Origin: Algoriphagus sp. PAP.12
GTDB taxonomy: Bacteria > Bacteroidota > Bacteroidia > Cytophagales > Cyclobacteriaceae
Direction: 5' to 3'
Assembly: GCF_026652115.1 (NCBI RefSeq)
Contig: NZ_JAPPSQ010000016.1
Location: 1 to 64,000 of the forward strand
Length of the DNA stretch: 64,000 nucleotides
Shown: positions 15,786 to 24,679 of the stretch, in pieces
Numbering within the stretch: the first letter of the stretch is position 1
Layout: each line of letters starts with the position of its first letter
Notes under the pieces: generated by a model
What the model was told of the DNA's origin: nothing
Seen by the model: the letters and a program-made list of their open reading frames with translations, nothing else
Database searches by the model: none
Program-made: the position numbers and the translations under genes

Positions 15786-16624
15786 TCACTCAGAATTGCT
15801 ATCAATTCTTTGATTTCCTCAACTTTCTCAGCCTCGCCCAGTTTTTCAAATGAGTTCGTCAGATTTCGAAGAGATCTCAAAATAATCTGAAGGTGGGTTG
15901 TAGGCTCAAAGTATTCCTCTTTGGGTTCTATCTTTAAATGATTGAGATAATTACTCACATCTTTTCTACTGAAAACCAAACCTTTATTAAAGGCATTGAT
16001 GTAGAAAGTACTTTCCTCCGATTTATAAGTCAAGACAAATAAATTGGGCAGATTAACCCCAAAGATTGGTAATCCTAATTTTTTAGCCACCAGCATATAA
16101 ATAGCACAAAGAGAGATTGGATTTCCCTTTTTTGTATCCAAAACCGTTGAAAGCATGCTATTGGCCGGAGAATGAAAGTTTTTGGTATTGGCAGAAAACC
16201 GTAAGGAATTAAACAGAACGTTGTTTATGATCCGTATTTGATCGTAAGGTGCCAAATCATTGTTGAAAGCCGTCCAAACCTCAAAATAGATTTGGTGCAT
16301 TTCGGCATTGAGCTTTTCAAAATCTAAGTCTGGATATTGGTAGGTATTGATGATCCAAAGTCCTGTTAATAGATCCTGATCTTCGGATTTCTTCCAATTT
16401 TCCAATCTAGTTTTTAGGAGGGAAAATTGAAGGTCATGAACAAGAATCTCTATTTCTTTCTGGATCTCGGGATTAAAACTATGCTCCCACTTTTCCTCTA
16501 AAAAAGGGATTATTTCTGTACCTAATGAGCTGATTCGATCACGAACATGATTTCTCACTTCTTCATCTGTATCATCCAAAAGAGAAACTAGCGCATTTAA
16601 TTCACCTTCTGTTAACTCAGCCAT
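15782..16624 (-). CDS. SirB1/transglutaminase-like superfamily protein
   Basis: The 280-residue protein has an N-terminal helical part (HEAT-like, about 1-80) and a SirB1-type transglutaminase-like domain: NSMLSTVLDTKKGNPISLCAIYM style core, then AKKLGLPIFGVNLPNLFVL. The Cys and following residues sit where the papain-like nucleophile is in active relatives, but SirB1 proteins have no proven activity. It is a single gene, 4 bp overlapping at its 3' end with the redoxin gene. Confidence 0.8.
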   Translation of the reverse strand: MAELTEGELNALVSLLDDTDEEVRNHVRDRISSLGTEIIPFLEEKWEHSFNPEIQKEIEILVHDLQFSLLKTRLENWKKSEDQDLLTGLWIINTYQYPDLDFEKLNAEMHQIYFEVWTAFNNDLAPYDQIRIINNVLFNSLRFSANTKNFHSPANSMLSTVLDTKKGNPISLCAIYMLVAKKLGLPIFGVNLPNLFVLTYKSEESTFYINAFNKGLVFSRKDVSNYLNHLKIEPKEEYFEPTTHLQIILRSLRNLTNSFEKLGEAEKVEEIKELIAILSD

Positions 16625-16701
16625 TCAAAATCAATCTTTATTCAATATACCCAAATTCAATGGATTTAACTTCCAATTTTATTCTTCAGGAACCCGGGTA
16701 A

Positions 16702-17169
16702 TCAATCTTCCAACTCATACCACTGCACACCGCTGAGATTAGCTCTCCTTCCTTCTTGGACAGGAGCGTAGTTTTTAGACAAATAATCCAGAATTTTTTC
16801 CTCACTATCCCCTAATTCCCACAGTCCCTGGGTGGTCTGCATCCAGATAATCAAACTCTTCCAATAATCACGATTTCCACGGTTCTGAGTCACCAGATTA
16901 GCAGAATGGCATTTGGTACAATTTGCAATGATCAATTGGTAACCATCATCGGCAACTAGGCCAGACTCCAAATGAATTCCTTCCTCAGTTATCCCTGATT
17001 CTGGTTCTAACTCTTCAGATTCAGATAATTCAACTGAGTCTGACTCCCAACTGAAAATTTCCGGATTTTGGTTCCAAAAAAACAACCCTATCACCAAAAT
17101 CAATAAAAGGACTGCAATGCTTGCTAATCCAATCATCAGCAGTCTGAACGCTTTCAATAAATCATCCAT
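16702..17169 (-). CDS. Membrane-anchored monoheme cytochrome c, partner of the sulfite dehydrogenase-like enzyme
   Basis: A 155-residue protein with an N-terminal membrane anchor (about 9-32), an acidic linker, and one heme-binding CTKCH (84-88). The rest (RGNRDYWKSLIIWMQ) resembles the SorB-like subunit family. It starts one base after the molybdoenzyme gene ends, so the pair likely forms a SorAB-type complex passing electrons from sulfite to the respiratory chain. The Met axial ligand is probably the one in IIWMQ; this was not proven. Confidence 0.8.
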   Translation of the reverse strand: MDDLLKAFRLLMIGLASIAVLLLILVIGLFFWNQNPEIFSWESDSVELSESEELEPESGITEEGIHLESGLVADDGYQLIIANCTKCHSANLVTQNRGNRDYWKSLIIWMQTTQGLWELGDSEEKILDYLSKNYAPVQEGRRANLSGVQWYELED

Positions 17170-17170
17170 A

Positions 17171-18436
17171 TCAGCCTACTTTTACTGCTATGCGGTGACA
17201 GGCATTATTGAGGTAGCCTTTGGGGTTCCAACCAGGCACAAGCATGGGCTGAGACGTTCCGTTTGTATCTGTTGCTTTGGCCCAGACCTCGTAATACCCC
17301 TCTTTTGGAAAATTCAGAATGGTTTTAAAATGCTGCCAAGCCAATCTATTTACGGGAGGGTCTAGCAGGCAATCCTGCCAAGTCGCCCCAAAATCAATAG
17401 AAACTTGAACTTTTTTGACTTCAAGCTCACCTGCCCAAGCATGTCCTCGAATCTCTAATTTCTTATTCATCGGGATCATTGCTCCAGATTTTGGATAAGT
17501 AATCAATGATTTGACTGGCATGGATTCGATGATACACATATCCTCATTAGACACCTCAGTACCTGGAGCCACTGGATTACAAGGAACCCTGTAAGATGGA
17601 GCCTCCATCTTTGCTCCATCATGAATTATATTTCTCACAGAGATTCTATTGAGCCATTTCCCTGATGCTGAAGCAGGAAATCCTCCAGCAACAAGGCGGA
17701 GAGGAAAACCATGTGCAATTGGGATAGGTGACCCGTTCATTTCAAAAGCAATTAAAGTTTCATCTTGAAGGGCCTTAGCAATCGGAACTCCCCTAGAAAT
17801 TGGCTCTTTATTTGGGTCATTGCTTAAATGAGAATCAGCCGAATGGTACCCTATATAAACCGCATCTGGCTTAAGGCCTACATCTTTCAAAAGATCTTTC
17901 AACCTGATCCCAGTCCAATTTGCACAGGAAACAGCCCCCACTTTCCATTGATTACCACTTGCGGGTGGGAAAAATTCGCTTCTCCCATTTCCTCCACATT
18001 CTAAAGTAAGTTGATACGTGTAATTCTTGAATTTACTTTTTAAATCTGACAGAGAATAAGTCTTCGATTGGGAGACTGACTCCCCATCTACGGTTAAAGT
18101 CCAAGTATTTACATCAACATTTTCGGGAATCAACCCATTGTTTCTGACGAACATCTTATCTGCTGGAGTGATTTTATCATCCAACAAATGCGGAGGAGTT
18201 TCTAGGTTCCAAGGCTTATTGTTTAATACAATTAGCTCTTTATTCTTATTAAAAAGCTTAAAAGGATCTGAATCCTGAAAAGCTAAAGGAACATAGTTAG
18301 TTGGGAGTTTGGCTGCATGAACAATTTCAATACCCAAAGAGGCTGCCATGACTGCCATGCTAGATTTTTTCAGAAAATTTCTTCTTCCATTTGACTCTTG
18401 TTTATGGGAAGAATTTGGGGCAATGTGTTTTTTCAT
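17171..18436 (-). CDS. Sulfite dehydrogenase-like molybdopterin enzyme (SorA/sulfite oxidase family), Tat-exported
   Basis: A 421-residue periplasmic oxidoreductase. A twin-arginine signal GRRNFLKK (17-24) precedes a molybdopterin domain with the likely Mo-binding Cys147 in LECGGNGR, and a C-terminal Ig-like dimerisation domain (about 300-421) of the sulfite oxidase family. It lacks the heme-b domain of eukaryotic enzymes and uses the adjacent cytochrome c gene instead. The likely reaction is oxidation of sulfite to sulfate, perhaps detoxifying sulfite from sulfated-compound breakdown; the sulfatase at 48 kb makes that plausible but unproven. Confidence 0.85.
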   Translation of the reverse strand: MKKHIAPNSSHKQESNGRRNFLKKSSMAVMAASLGIEIVHAAKLPTNYVPLAFQDSDPFKLFNKNKELIVLNNKPWNLETPPHLLDDKITPADKMFVRNNGLIPENVDVNTWTLTVDGESVSQSKTYSLSDLKSKFKNYTYQLTLECGGNGRSEFFPPASGNQWKVGAVSCANWTGIRLKDLLKDVGLKPDAVYIGYHSADSHLSNDPNKEPISRGVPIAKALQDETLIAFEMNGSPIPIAHGFPLRLVAGGFPASASGKWLNRISVRNIIHDGAKMEAPSYRVPCNPVAPGTEVSNEDMCIIESMPVKSLITYPKSGAMIPMNKKLEIRGHAWAGELEVKKVQVSIDFGATWQDCLLDPPVNRLAWQHFKTILNFPKEGYYEVWAKATDTNGTSQPMLVPGWNPKGYLNNACHRIAVKVG

Positions 18437-18527
18437 CCTGGATCTTTTTGGGGGATGATTGAAAAATAATTTAACGTTTGAAATTAATAGGAATGATTGA
18501 ACCGATCATTACCATTCAAAGATTGAA

Positions 18528-20144
18528 TCAGGTCTGGATTACTCCCACATTGAATTTTTCGGTGATCGGAGAATGATTTGCAGCCTGAATCCCCATCGAA
18601 ATGACCATCCTTGTTTCTTCAGGTCTAATCACTCCGTCCACCCAAAGCCTCGCTGCAGCGTAATAGGGTGATAGTTCTTCTTCATACTTCGAAGTAATCT
18701 CTTCCAGAAGCTGCTTTTCTTCCTCAGCACTGATGTCTTTTCCGGCTTTTTTCAAAGAGGAAACTTTGATTTGCAATAAAGTTTGGGCAGCTGAAGCACC
18801 CGACATTACCGCCATTTGAGCAGTGGGCCAAGAGTAAATCAATCTCGGATCATAGGCTTTTCCACACATGGCATAATTTCCAGCACCATAGGAATTCCCA
18901 ACAATGATGGTAAATTTTGGAACTACAGAATTAGCCATTGCATTCACCATCTTCGCTCCGTCTTTGATGATCCCTCCGTGTTCGGCTTTGCTACCAACCA
19001 TAAAGCCACTGACATCCTGGAAAAAGACCAATGGGATTTTCCTCTGATTGCAATTCATGATGAATCGGGCCGCTTTATCTGCGGAATCAGAATAGATCAC
19101 TCCTCCCATTTGCATTTCCCCTTTGGCAGTTTTGACTACTTTCCGTTGGTTGGCCACAATCCCTACAGCCCAACCATCAATACGTGCAAAGCCACAAATC
19201 AATGTTTTACCATAGTCAGGCTTATATTCTTCCACAACACCCTCATCCACAATACCAGCTAACACCTCCAGCATATCATAGGGTTTGACTCTTTCGACAG
19301 GAAATGCTTCCAACAGCTGTGCACTCGAAATCCCTGGGTCTTTAGGCCCTACCCGATCAAATCCCGCCTTTTCAGAGGCTCCGATTTTATCAAAAATCTT
19401 CTTGATTGCATCCAGACAATCTTGATCCGAATCATATTTATTATCTGTCACTCCAGAAATCTCACAATGAGTTGTCGCTCCTCCCAAGGTTTCATTGTCG
19501 ATAACTTCCCCGATTGCAGCTTTTACCAAGTAGGATCCTGCCAAAAAGATGGATCCTGTTTTATCCACGATCATAGCTTCATCAGACATGATGGGTAAAT
19601 AAGCTCCTCCTGCAACACATGAACCCATAATTGCTGCAATTTGAACAATCCCCATTGCCGACATTTTCGCATTGTTTCGAAACTGCCTTCCAAAATGCTC
19701 CTTATCCGGAAAAATTTCATTTTGCATTGGCAAGAAAACTCCTGCACTATCCACCAGATAAATGATTGGAAGCCTGTTCTCCATGGAAATTTCCTGAGCT
19801 CTTAAGTTTTTCTTCGCTGTCATAGGAAACCAAGCACCTGCCTTTACGGTCGCATCATTGGCCACTACGATACACATTCTTCCCTGCACAAAACCAATCC
19901 CTGTAACCACTCCGGCAGATGGGCATCCTCCCTCCTCCTCGTACATTCCATCTGCAGCAAATGCCCCTATCTCCAAAAATTCAGAATCACTATCCAACAG
20001 ATAAGCGATCCTTTCTCTAGCTGTCAGTTTGCCTTTATCGTGTTCTTTTTTATTTCTTTTGGGGCCACCTCCCAATTTGACAGCATTGTACTTTTGCTCT
20101 AAATCGATTAATAAGTCTTGAATCTTTTCTGAATTTGAACTCAT
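18528..20144 (-). CDS. Acyl-CoA carboxylase carboxyltransferase (beta) subunit, MccB-like
   Basis: The 538-residue protein is a biotin-dependent carboxyltransferase with two crotonase-fold halves. Features include KLTARERI near residue 40, GSCVAGGAYLPIMSDE, TGSIFLAGSYLVKAAIGE, and GGATTHCEISGVTD, which are closer to methylcrotonyl-CoA carboxylase beta than to PccB. It moves a carboxyl group from biotin to an acyl-CoA, in leucine or branched acyl breakdown. No biotin carboxylase subunit gene lies beside it, so the partner is elsewhere. It stands alone on the - strand. Confidence 0.88.
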   Translation of the reverse strand: MSSNSEKIQDLLIDLEQKYNAVKLGGGPKRNKKEHDKGKLTARERIAYLLDSDSEFLEIGAFAADGMYEEEGGCPSAGVVTGIGFVQGRMCIVVANDATVKAGAWFPMTAKKNLRAQEISMENRLPIIYLVDSAGVFLPMQNEIFPDKEHFGRQFRNNAKMSAMGIVQIAAIMGSCVAGGAYLPIMSDEAMIVDKTGSIFLAGSYLVKAAIGEVIDNETLGGATTHCEISGVTDNKYDSDQDCLDAIKKIFDKIGASEKAGFDRVGPKDPGISSAQLLEAFPVERVKPYDMLEVLAGIVDEGVVEEYKPDYGKTLICGFARIDGWAVGIVANQRKVVKTAKGEMQMGGVIYSDSADKAARFIMNCNQRKIPLVFFQDVSGFMVGSKAEHGGIIKDGAKMVNAMANSVVPKFTIIVGNSYGAGNYAMCGKAYDPRLIYSWPTAQMAVMSGASAAQTLLQIKVSSLKKAGKDISAEEEKQLLEEITSKYEEELSPYYAAARLWVDGVIRPEETRMVISMGIQAANHSPITEKFNVGVIQT

Positions 20145-20249
20145 GGATACTATTGGGTTTATGATATTCTATTCCCAATCTACAATAGCTCAAAGAAAAT
20201 CCAATAAAGAACGCTTCTTGAAAAACTAAGATTTCGATTTTGATCAAAT

Positions 20250-20271
20250 AAAAAATGGCCCATTTGGGCCA
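20250..20271 (-). terminator. Terminator downstream of the amidase gene
   Basis: A 7-bp perfect stem TGGCCCA/TGGGCCA (20256-20262 with 20265-20271) is followed on the - strand by a six-T run. It lies 45 bp after the amidase stop and before the carboxyltransferase gene. Confidence 0.75.
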
Positions 20272-20315
20272 AAATTTCATATCCTTGAATTGGGTATAAC
20301 TAAATTTAACAAAGT

Positions 20316-21119
20316 TTAATTCGTTCCCTCAATCTCATTTTTATAGTCGCGAATTGATCTAAAAATCGCAGAAGCCATATACTCTTGCCCTTTCTGACTC
20401 ATCAAAAAAGTCTCTTCATTGGTGTTAGAAAGGAAACCTAACTCCACCAATACTGAAGGCATAGATGGGGTCCATAACACATAAAAGGGACCTTGTTTCA
20501 CTCCTCTACTTTTTCGGCCTACACGGTCCTTAAACTGCGTTTCAATGTTGTCAGCCAAAGAAATTGAGTTATCTACAAAGGCTTTGGACATCAAATTAAA
20601 CATGATATAAGACTCTGGAGAAGATGGATCGAAGCCTTCATATCTTTCTTTGTAATCTTCCTCTAGCATCATCACAGAGTTTTCTCTTTTGACGATATCA
20701 AAGTTTCCTTCGAAATGCTTCATCCCCATTACAAAAGTTTCAGTGCCATATGCAGACTTACTAGGAGCTGAGTTGGAATGGATTGACACAAACAAATCAG
20801 CTTTGTTCACGTTGGCAATCTGAGGACGTTTTTCTAAGGTTGGGAAGCTATCATCCTTTCTGGTGTAAATAACTTCCACATCTGGTAAATTTTCTTCGAT
20901 ATATTTACCGACTAACAGAGTCACAGCTAAATTAATATTCTTCTCTCTTGATCTCGAACCTAAATTCCCAGGGTCTTTCCCACCGTGTCCGGCATCCAAT
21001 ACGATCTTTTTCATTCGAAAAGAAGGCATCATTGTTTCGTTGGGAATAAAGCCACCAAACACAAAAGGAATTAGGATAATTAGAGAAAGAAGAATTTTTT
21101 TGTTTTTGGACCGTTCCAT
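20316..21119 (-). CDS. N-acetylmuramoyl-L-alanine amidase (AmiC-type)
   Basis: An Amidase_3 domain enzyme that cleaves the amide between MurNAc and L-Ala. The zinc-binding motifs are seen: LDAGHGGKDPG with the following Glu in SREKNINL, and FVSIHSNSAP; VLVELGFLSN near the C terminus carries the catalytic Glu. The family's usual sec-type signal/anchor follows the ATG at 21119 (MERSKNKKILLSLIILIPF), so I prefer it to the longer frame from 21218, which would run through the divergent lptD start. Single catalytic domain; no LysM or SH3 domain. Confidence 0.9.
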   Translation of the reverse strand: MERSKNKKILLSLIILIPFVFGGFIPNETMMPSFRMKKIVLDAGHGGKDPGNLGSRSREKNINLAVTLLVGKYIEENLPDVEVIYTRKDDSFPTLEKRPQIANVNKADLFVSIHSNSAPSKSAYGTETFVMGMKHFEGNFDIVKRENSVMMLEEDYKERYEGFDPSSPESYIMFNLMSKAFVDNSISLADNIETQFKDRVGRKSRGVKQGPFYVLWTPSMPSVLVELGFLSNTNEETFLMSQKGQEYMASAIFRSIRDYKNEIEGTN

Positions 21120-21180
21120 GAGGGCAATAAAATTAACTTTACGCGAAATTTCACTCAATATAAATAAAGCGCAAGTAGCT

Positions 21181-23907
21181 GTGCAGGGAAGTAGACTCCT
21201 TTTTTTAAGTATTTTCATTTCGCTGATTATGCCTTTGATGGCTAATGCTCAGCAATCTGGTAGAGTTCAGGAACGTCGATTGACACCTCCTGACACGCTC
21301 CAAGTTCCTCCTGTAGCAAACTTGGACACTATTCCCATTACTGCAGATACACTTGCTATACAAGATTCGACAAAAATTGTGCCTTCTGGTCCGATTACCA
21401 CAGAAATTGATTATTACGCTGAAGACAGTATCGTTACTGACTTCGAAACCAACAAAGTATACCTTTACAATCAAGCCTGGTTTGAATACGGTCAAATGAG
21501 ATTGGACGCCGACCGGATTGTAATCGATTGGGAAAATAATGAAATCTACGCCTCAGGTGTAACTGATAGTACTGGAACGATTAGCGGAAATCCATTTTTC
21601 AAGGACGGTGAAGCTGTCTATGAAATCCGTAAGGAAATGCGCTACAATTTCAAAACCCAAAAGGCAATCATTAAGGATGTTGTGACAGAACAGCAAGATG
21701 GAATCCTGAGAGGGGAAACGATCAAAAAGACCAAGGATGGTAGTATTTATCTTGATCATGGATATTATACAACCTGTAAACTCACCGAACCGCATTGGCA
21801 TATTTCATCCAATAAACTGAAGTCCATAGAAGGAAAGCAGGTAGTTTCAGGGCCTTTCAATTTATATTTCAATGGAATTCCAACACCATTGGGATTACCC
21901 TTTGGAATCATACCGAATACACCTGAAGAAAAAGCTTCGGGAATCATTTTCCCAAGTTATGGACAAGAAAAGGTAAGGGGTATTTATTTAAGAGATTTCG
22001 GATATTATTTCGCCTTAAACGACTACATACACGCTAGAATTACCGGTGATATTTATTCAAAAGGTGGTTGGGGAGTCAAATCCCAATCTGTCTATAAAAA
22101 GAGATATAGGTTCAGCGGGGGTTTTAATATTGACTTTCAAAAATTCAAATCTCCAGAGACAGAATTAAATCCTGTTGATTACAACACATTTAGGGTTACT
22201 TGGAATCATACTCCTGAAACCAGAGGAACAGGAAGATTTTCAGCCTCAGTCAATGTGGGTAGTACCAGCTATTTCAACACAGTAGTCAACCAAAATTTCC
22301 AGAATAATATCACTTCGGATTTGCAGTCCAGTGTCAATTATTCCAAGACATTTTCAGGCACTCCTTTTTCCATGTCTTTTGCGGCACAGCATTCGCAATC
22401 CATTTCAACAGGTGAGGTTCGGTTGAGATTACCGTCTATGAATGTGAGCATGAATCGCCAGAAGCCATTTGAAAAACTAACCAGATTTGAGCCTTTACGA
22501 ACATTGAATATTGCTTGGACATTTGATTTCCAGAATTCCATCAATAATAAAATTCAAAACACCTCGCCTATCGATGAAGAGCTAGGAGGAACAACCAGTT
22601 CAGAGTTGATTCCATTTACACCTAGTAACTTTGCACTTTTGCTAAAAAATGCGAATAATGGTTTTCAGCACCGAATCCCTATCAGTTCCAACTTTACCCT
22701 TTTCAAATATTTTACTGGTACTGGCTCCTTCAACATAGATGAAAAATGGTATTTCCAGAAATTGAAATATTTCTATAATCCGGTTTCTGAGCGAGTGGAT
22801 CAAGTGGTAGAGAATGGATTTAATAGAATCTCCACCTATACCAGTTCATTCAACATGAACACCAACATCTATGGTTTCTTCAACTTCAAAAAGGGGAAAA
22901 TTGAAACCATCAGACAGCATATTCAGCCATCATTTGGCTTTAGTTATACACCTGATTTCACTGGTGAGTCCTACGGCTATTATCAGAATGTTCAGATCAA
23001 TGAAGAAGGTGACACTAGACTTTACAGTAGACATTCTGGATTCATCTATGGAGGTGCTCCTTCTGGAGAGTCTAGATCTTTGACGATGAGTTTGAGGACT
23101 GTATTGGAGGCAAAAGTAAAAAATGCCAAAGATAGCACAGGAGATAACCCCACTAAAAAGGTACCTATCCTGGAAAACTTGGATATGAGTTCCTCCTACA
23201 ACATGGCGGCAGACTCTTTCCAGTTGGCGCCAATTCGAATTTCTGCTAGAACGAGCTTTTTCCAGAGGAAGCTCTCTATGGCTTTAAGCACCACATTGGA
23301 TCCCTATGCCACAGCTCCTTCCCTAAATTCATCGGGAACGGAAGTGATCAGAAGGATCAATGAATTTGCTTGGAAAAATGGCCAGGGAATTGGTACTATT
23401 CGAAATGCATCCTTAAACCTAAATGCCTCTATCAATCCGAGTAATAGTGCTCAAAACCCGAATGAAGTCAGGGATGAGTTGACAAATCAATTCCTTCAGC
23501 AAGGAGGTATAATGGATGATTTTGTAGAGAGTCAAATCAATCAAATTGTCAATGACCCTAGCCAATACATTGATTGGAATATTCCTTGGAACTTATCTTT
23601 CGGATACAATTTAGCATACAGCAAAGCTCCCTCTGGGACTACCAATATTACTCAGGCAATTCAACTATCGGGTGACTTATCTCTTTCTGAAAAATGGAAG
23701 ATCAATTTCAATACAGGTATTGATTTGCAAGCAAGAAATATAACTCAATCCATGATTGGGATTGCCCGAGATTTACATTGCTGGCAGATGAATGTCAATT
23801 GGGTACCTTTTGGTCGATTTACGTCTTACAACATTGATATCCGGGTGAAATCAAGCATACTTCAAGATTTGAAAGTATCAAGAAGAAGAAGCTTCTTCGA
23901 CCGGTAA
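21181..23907 (+). CDS. lptD: LPS-assembly outer-membrane protein LptD (OstA)
   Basis: A protein of about 908 residues that inserts LPS or lipooligosaccharide into the outer leaflet. An OstA-like beta-jellyroll (about 70-220, GQMRLDADRIVIDWENNEIYASG) is followed by a large LptD beta-barrel to the C terminus. I favour a GTG start at 21181: it gives a textbook signal peptide ending MANA/QQ. The ATG at 21118 would add 21 polar residues before it and would overlap the divergent amidase start (CATG at 21117-21120). kdsB, for a core LPS sugar, is convergent and adjacent. Confidence 0.85.
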   Translation: MQGSRLLFLSIFISLIMPLMANAQQSGRVQERRLTPPDTLQVPPVANLDTIPITADTLAIQDSTKIVPSGPITTEIDYYAEDSIVTDFETNKVYLYNQAWFEYGQMRLDADRIVIDWENNEIYASGVTDSTGTISGNPFFKDGEAVYEIRKEMRYNFKTQKAIIKDVVTEQQDGILRGETIKKTKDGSIYLDHGYYTTCKLTEPHWHISSNKLKSIEGKQVVSGPFNLYFNGIPTPLGLPFGIIPNTPEEKASGIIFPSYGQEKVRGIYLRDFGYYFALNDYIHARITGDIYSKGGWGVKSQSVYKKRYRFSGGFNIDFQKFKSPETELNPVDYNTFRVTWNHTPETRGTGRFSASVNVGSTSYFNTVVNQNFQNNITSDLQSSVNYSKTFSGTPFSMSFAAQHSQSISTGEVRLRLPSMNVSMNRQKPFEKLTRFEPLRTLNIAWTFDFQNSINNKIQNTSPIDEELGGTTSSELIPFTPSNFALLLKNANNGFQHRIPISSNFTLFKYFTGTGSFNIDEKWYFQKLKYFYNPVSERVDQVVENGFNRISTYTSSFNMNTNIYGFFNFKKGKIETIRQHIQPSFGFSYTPDFTGESYGYYQNVQINEEGDTRLYSRHSGFIYGGAPSGESRSLTMSLRTVLEAKVKNAKDSTGDNPTKKVPILENLDMSSSYNMAADSFQLAPIRISARTSFFQRKLSMALSTTLDPYATAPSLNSSGTEVIRRINEFAWKNGQGIGTIRNASLNLNASINPSNSAQNPNEVRDELTNQFLQQGGIMDDFVESQINQIVNDPSQYIDWNIPWNLSFGYNLAYSKAPSGTTNITQAIQLSGDLSLSEKWKINFNTGIDLQARNITQSMIGIARDLHCWQMNVNWVPFGRFTSYNIDIRVKSSILQDLKVSRRRSFFDR

Positions 23908-23916
23908 TAGAGAAAT

Positions 23917-23944
23917 AAAAAAGGGAAGCGATGCTTCCTTTTTT
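23917..23944. terminator. Bidirectional terminator between lptD and kdsB
   Basis: GGAAGC/GCTTCC stem with a GAT loop, flanked by six A on one side and six T on the other. It lies 9 bp after the lptD stop and just before the kdsB stop. Confidence 0.85.
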
Positions 23945-23947
23945 CTA

Positions 23948-24670
23948 TTAATCCATATCCAATAATCTCCTAGCCCTCGCTAAGTCCTCTGCTGTATCTA
24001 TGGCGATAGGCTGATGCTGAGTTTCAACCATTCGAATTTTTATTCCAGATTCGAGCATTCTTAGCTGTTCGAGCATTTCTATCCCCTCCAACTCACTTTT
24101 ACCCATGCCAGTATATTCCAATAGGGTTTCTCTTCTGTATGCATAAATTCCGATGTGCTTCCAATAGAAAAGATCCCTGATTTTATCTCGGTTATAAGGA
24201 ATCGGAGACCTGGAAAAATATAAGGCATCCCCATTTTTGTCCGTTACCACTTTGACAAAATTGGGATTGTGCGCCTCATCCTCAGAAATCTTTGTCTTCA
24301 AGGAAGCTACTCGAATAGAGGAATTCTGAAATACCTTCACCAAATCCTCTAGAGATTGTTTGTCCTGAAAAGGTTCATCTCCCTGCACATTGATGACTAC
24401 ATCTGCATCCACCTTTGAAAGAGCCTCTGCGATTCGATCTGAGCCACTTTCATGTTCCTTTTGGGACCGGAATACATTTCCACCAATTGCATCAACCTGA
24501 GCCTGAATTTGATCATGATCCGTGACTACCCATACTTCATCGAACAGTCCCGTTTCTAAGGTACTCTGATAGGTTCGTTGGATAACGGATTTTCCATGAA
24601 GGTCCTGAATCAATTTTTCAGGCAATCTAGTGGAAGCAAATCTTGCCGGAATAAGGGCTGCTATTTTCAT
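23948..24670 (-). CDS. kdsB: 3-deoxy-manno-octulosonate cytidylyltransferase
   Basis: The 240-residue enzyme activates Kdo with CTP to CMP-Kdo for lipid A-core synthesis. The nucleotide-binding start IPARFASTRLPEKLI, the VVTDHDQI loop and VINVQGDEPF are all typical of KdsB. It is the last gene of wza-wzc-kdsB on the - strand, 9 bp after the tyrosine kinase, so Kdo activation is expressed with a surface polysaccharide export system. Family length is usual. Confidence 0.95.
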   Translation of the reverse strand: MKIAALIPARFASTRLPEKLIQDLHGKSVIQRTYQSTLETGLFDEVWVVTDHDQIQAQVDAIGGNVFRSQKEHESGSDRIAEALSKVDADVVINVQGDEPFQDKQSLEDLVKVFQNSSIRVASLKTKISEDEAHNPNFVKVVTDKNGDALYFSRSPIPYNRDKIRDLFYWKHIGIYAYRRETLLEYTGMGKSELEGIEMLEQLRMLESGIKIRMVETQHQPIAIDTAEDLARARRLLDMD

Positions 24671-24679
24671 CTGTATTTT

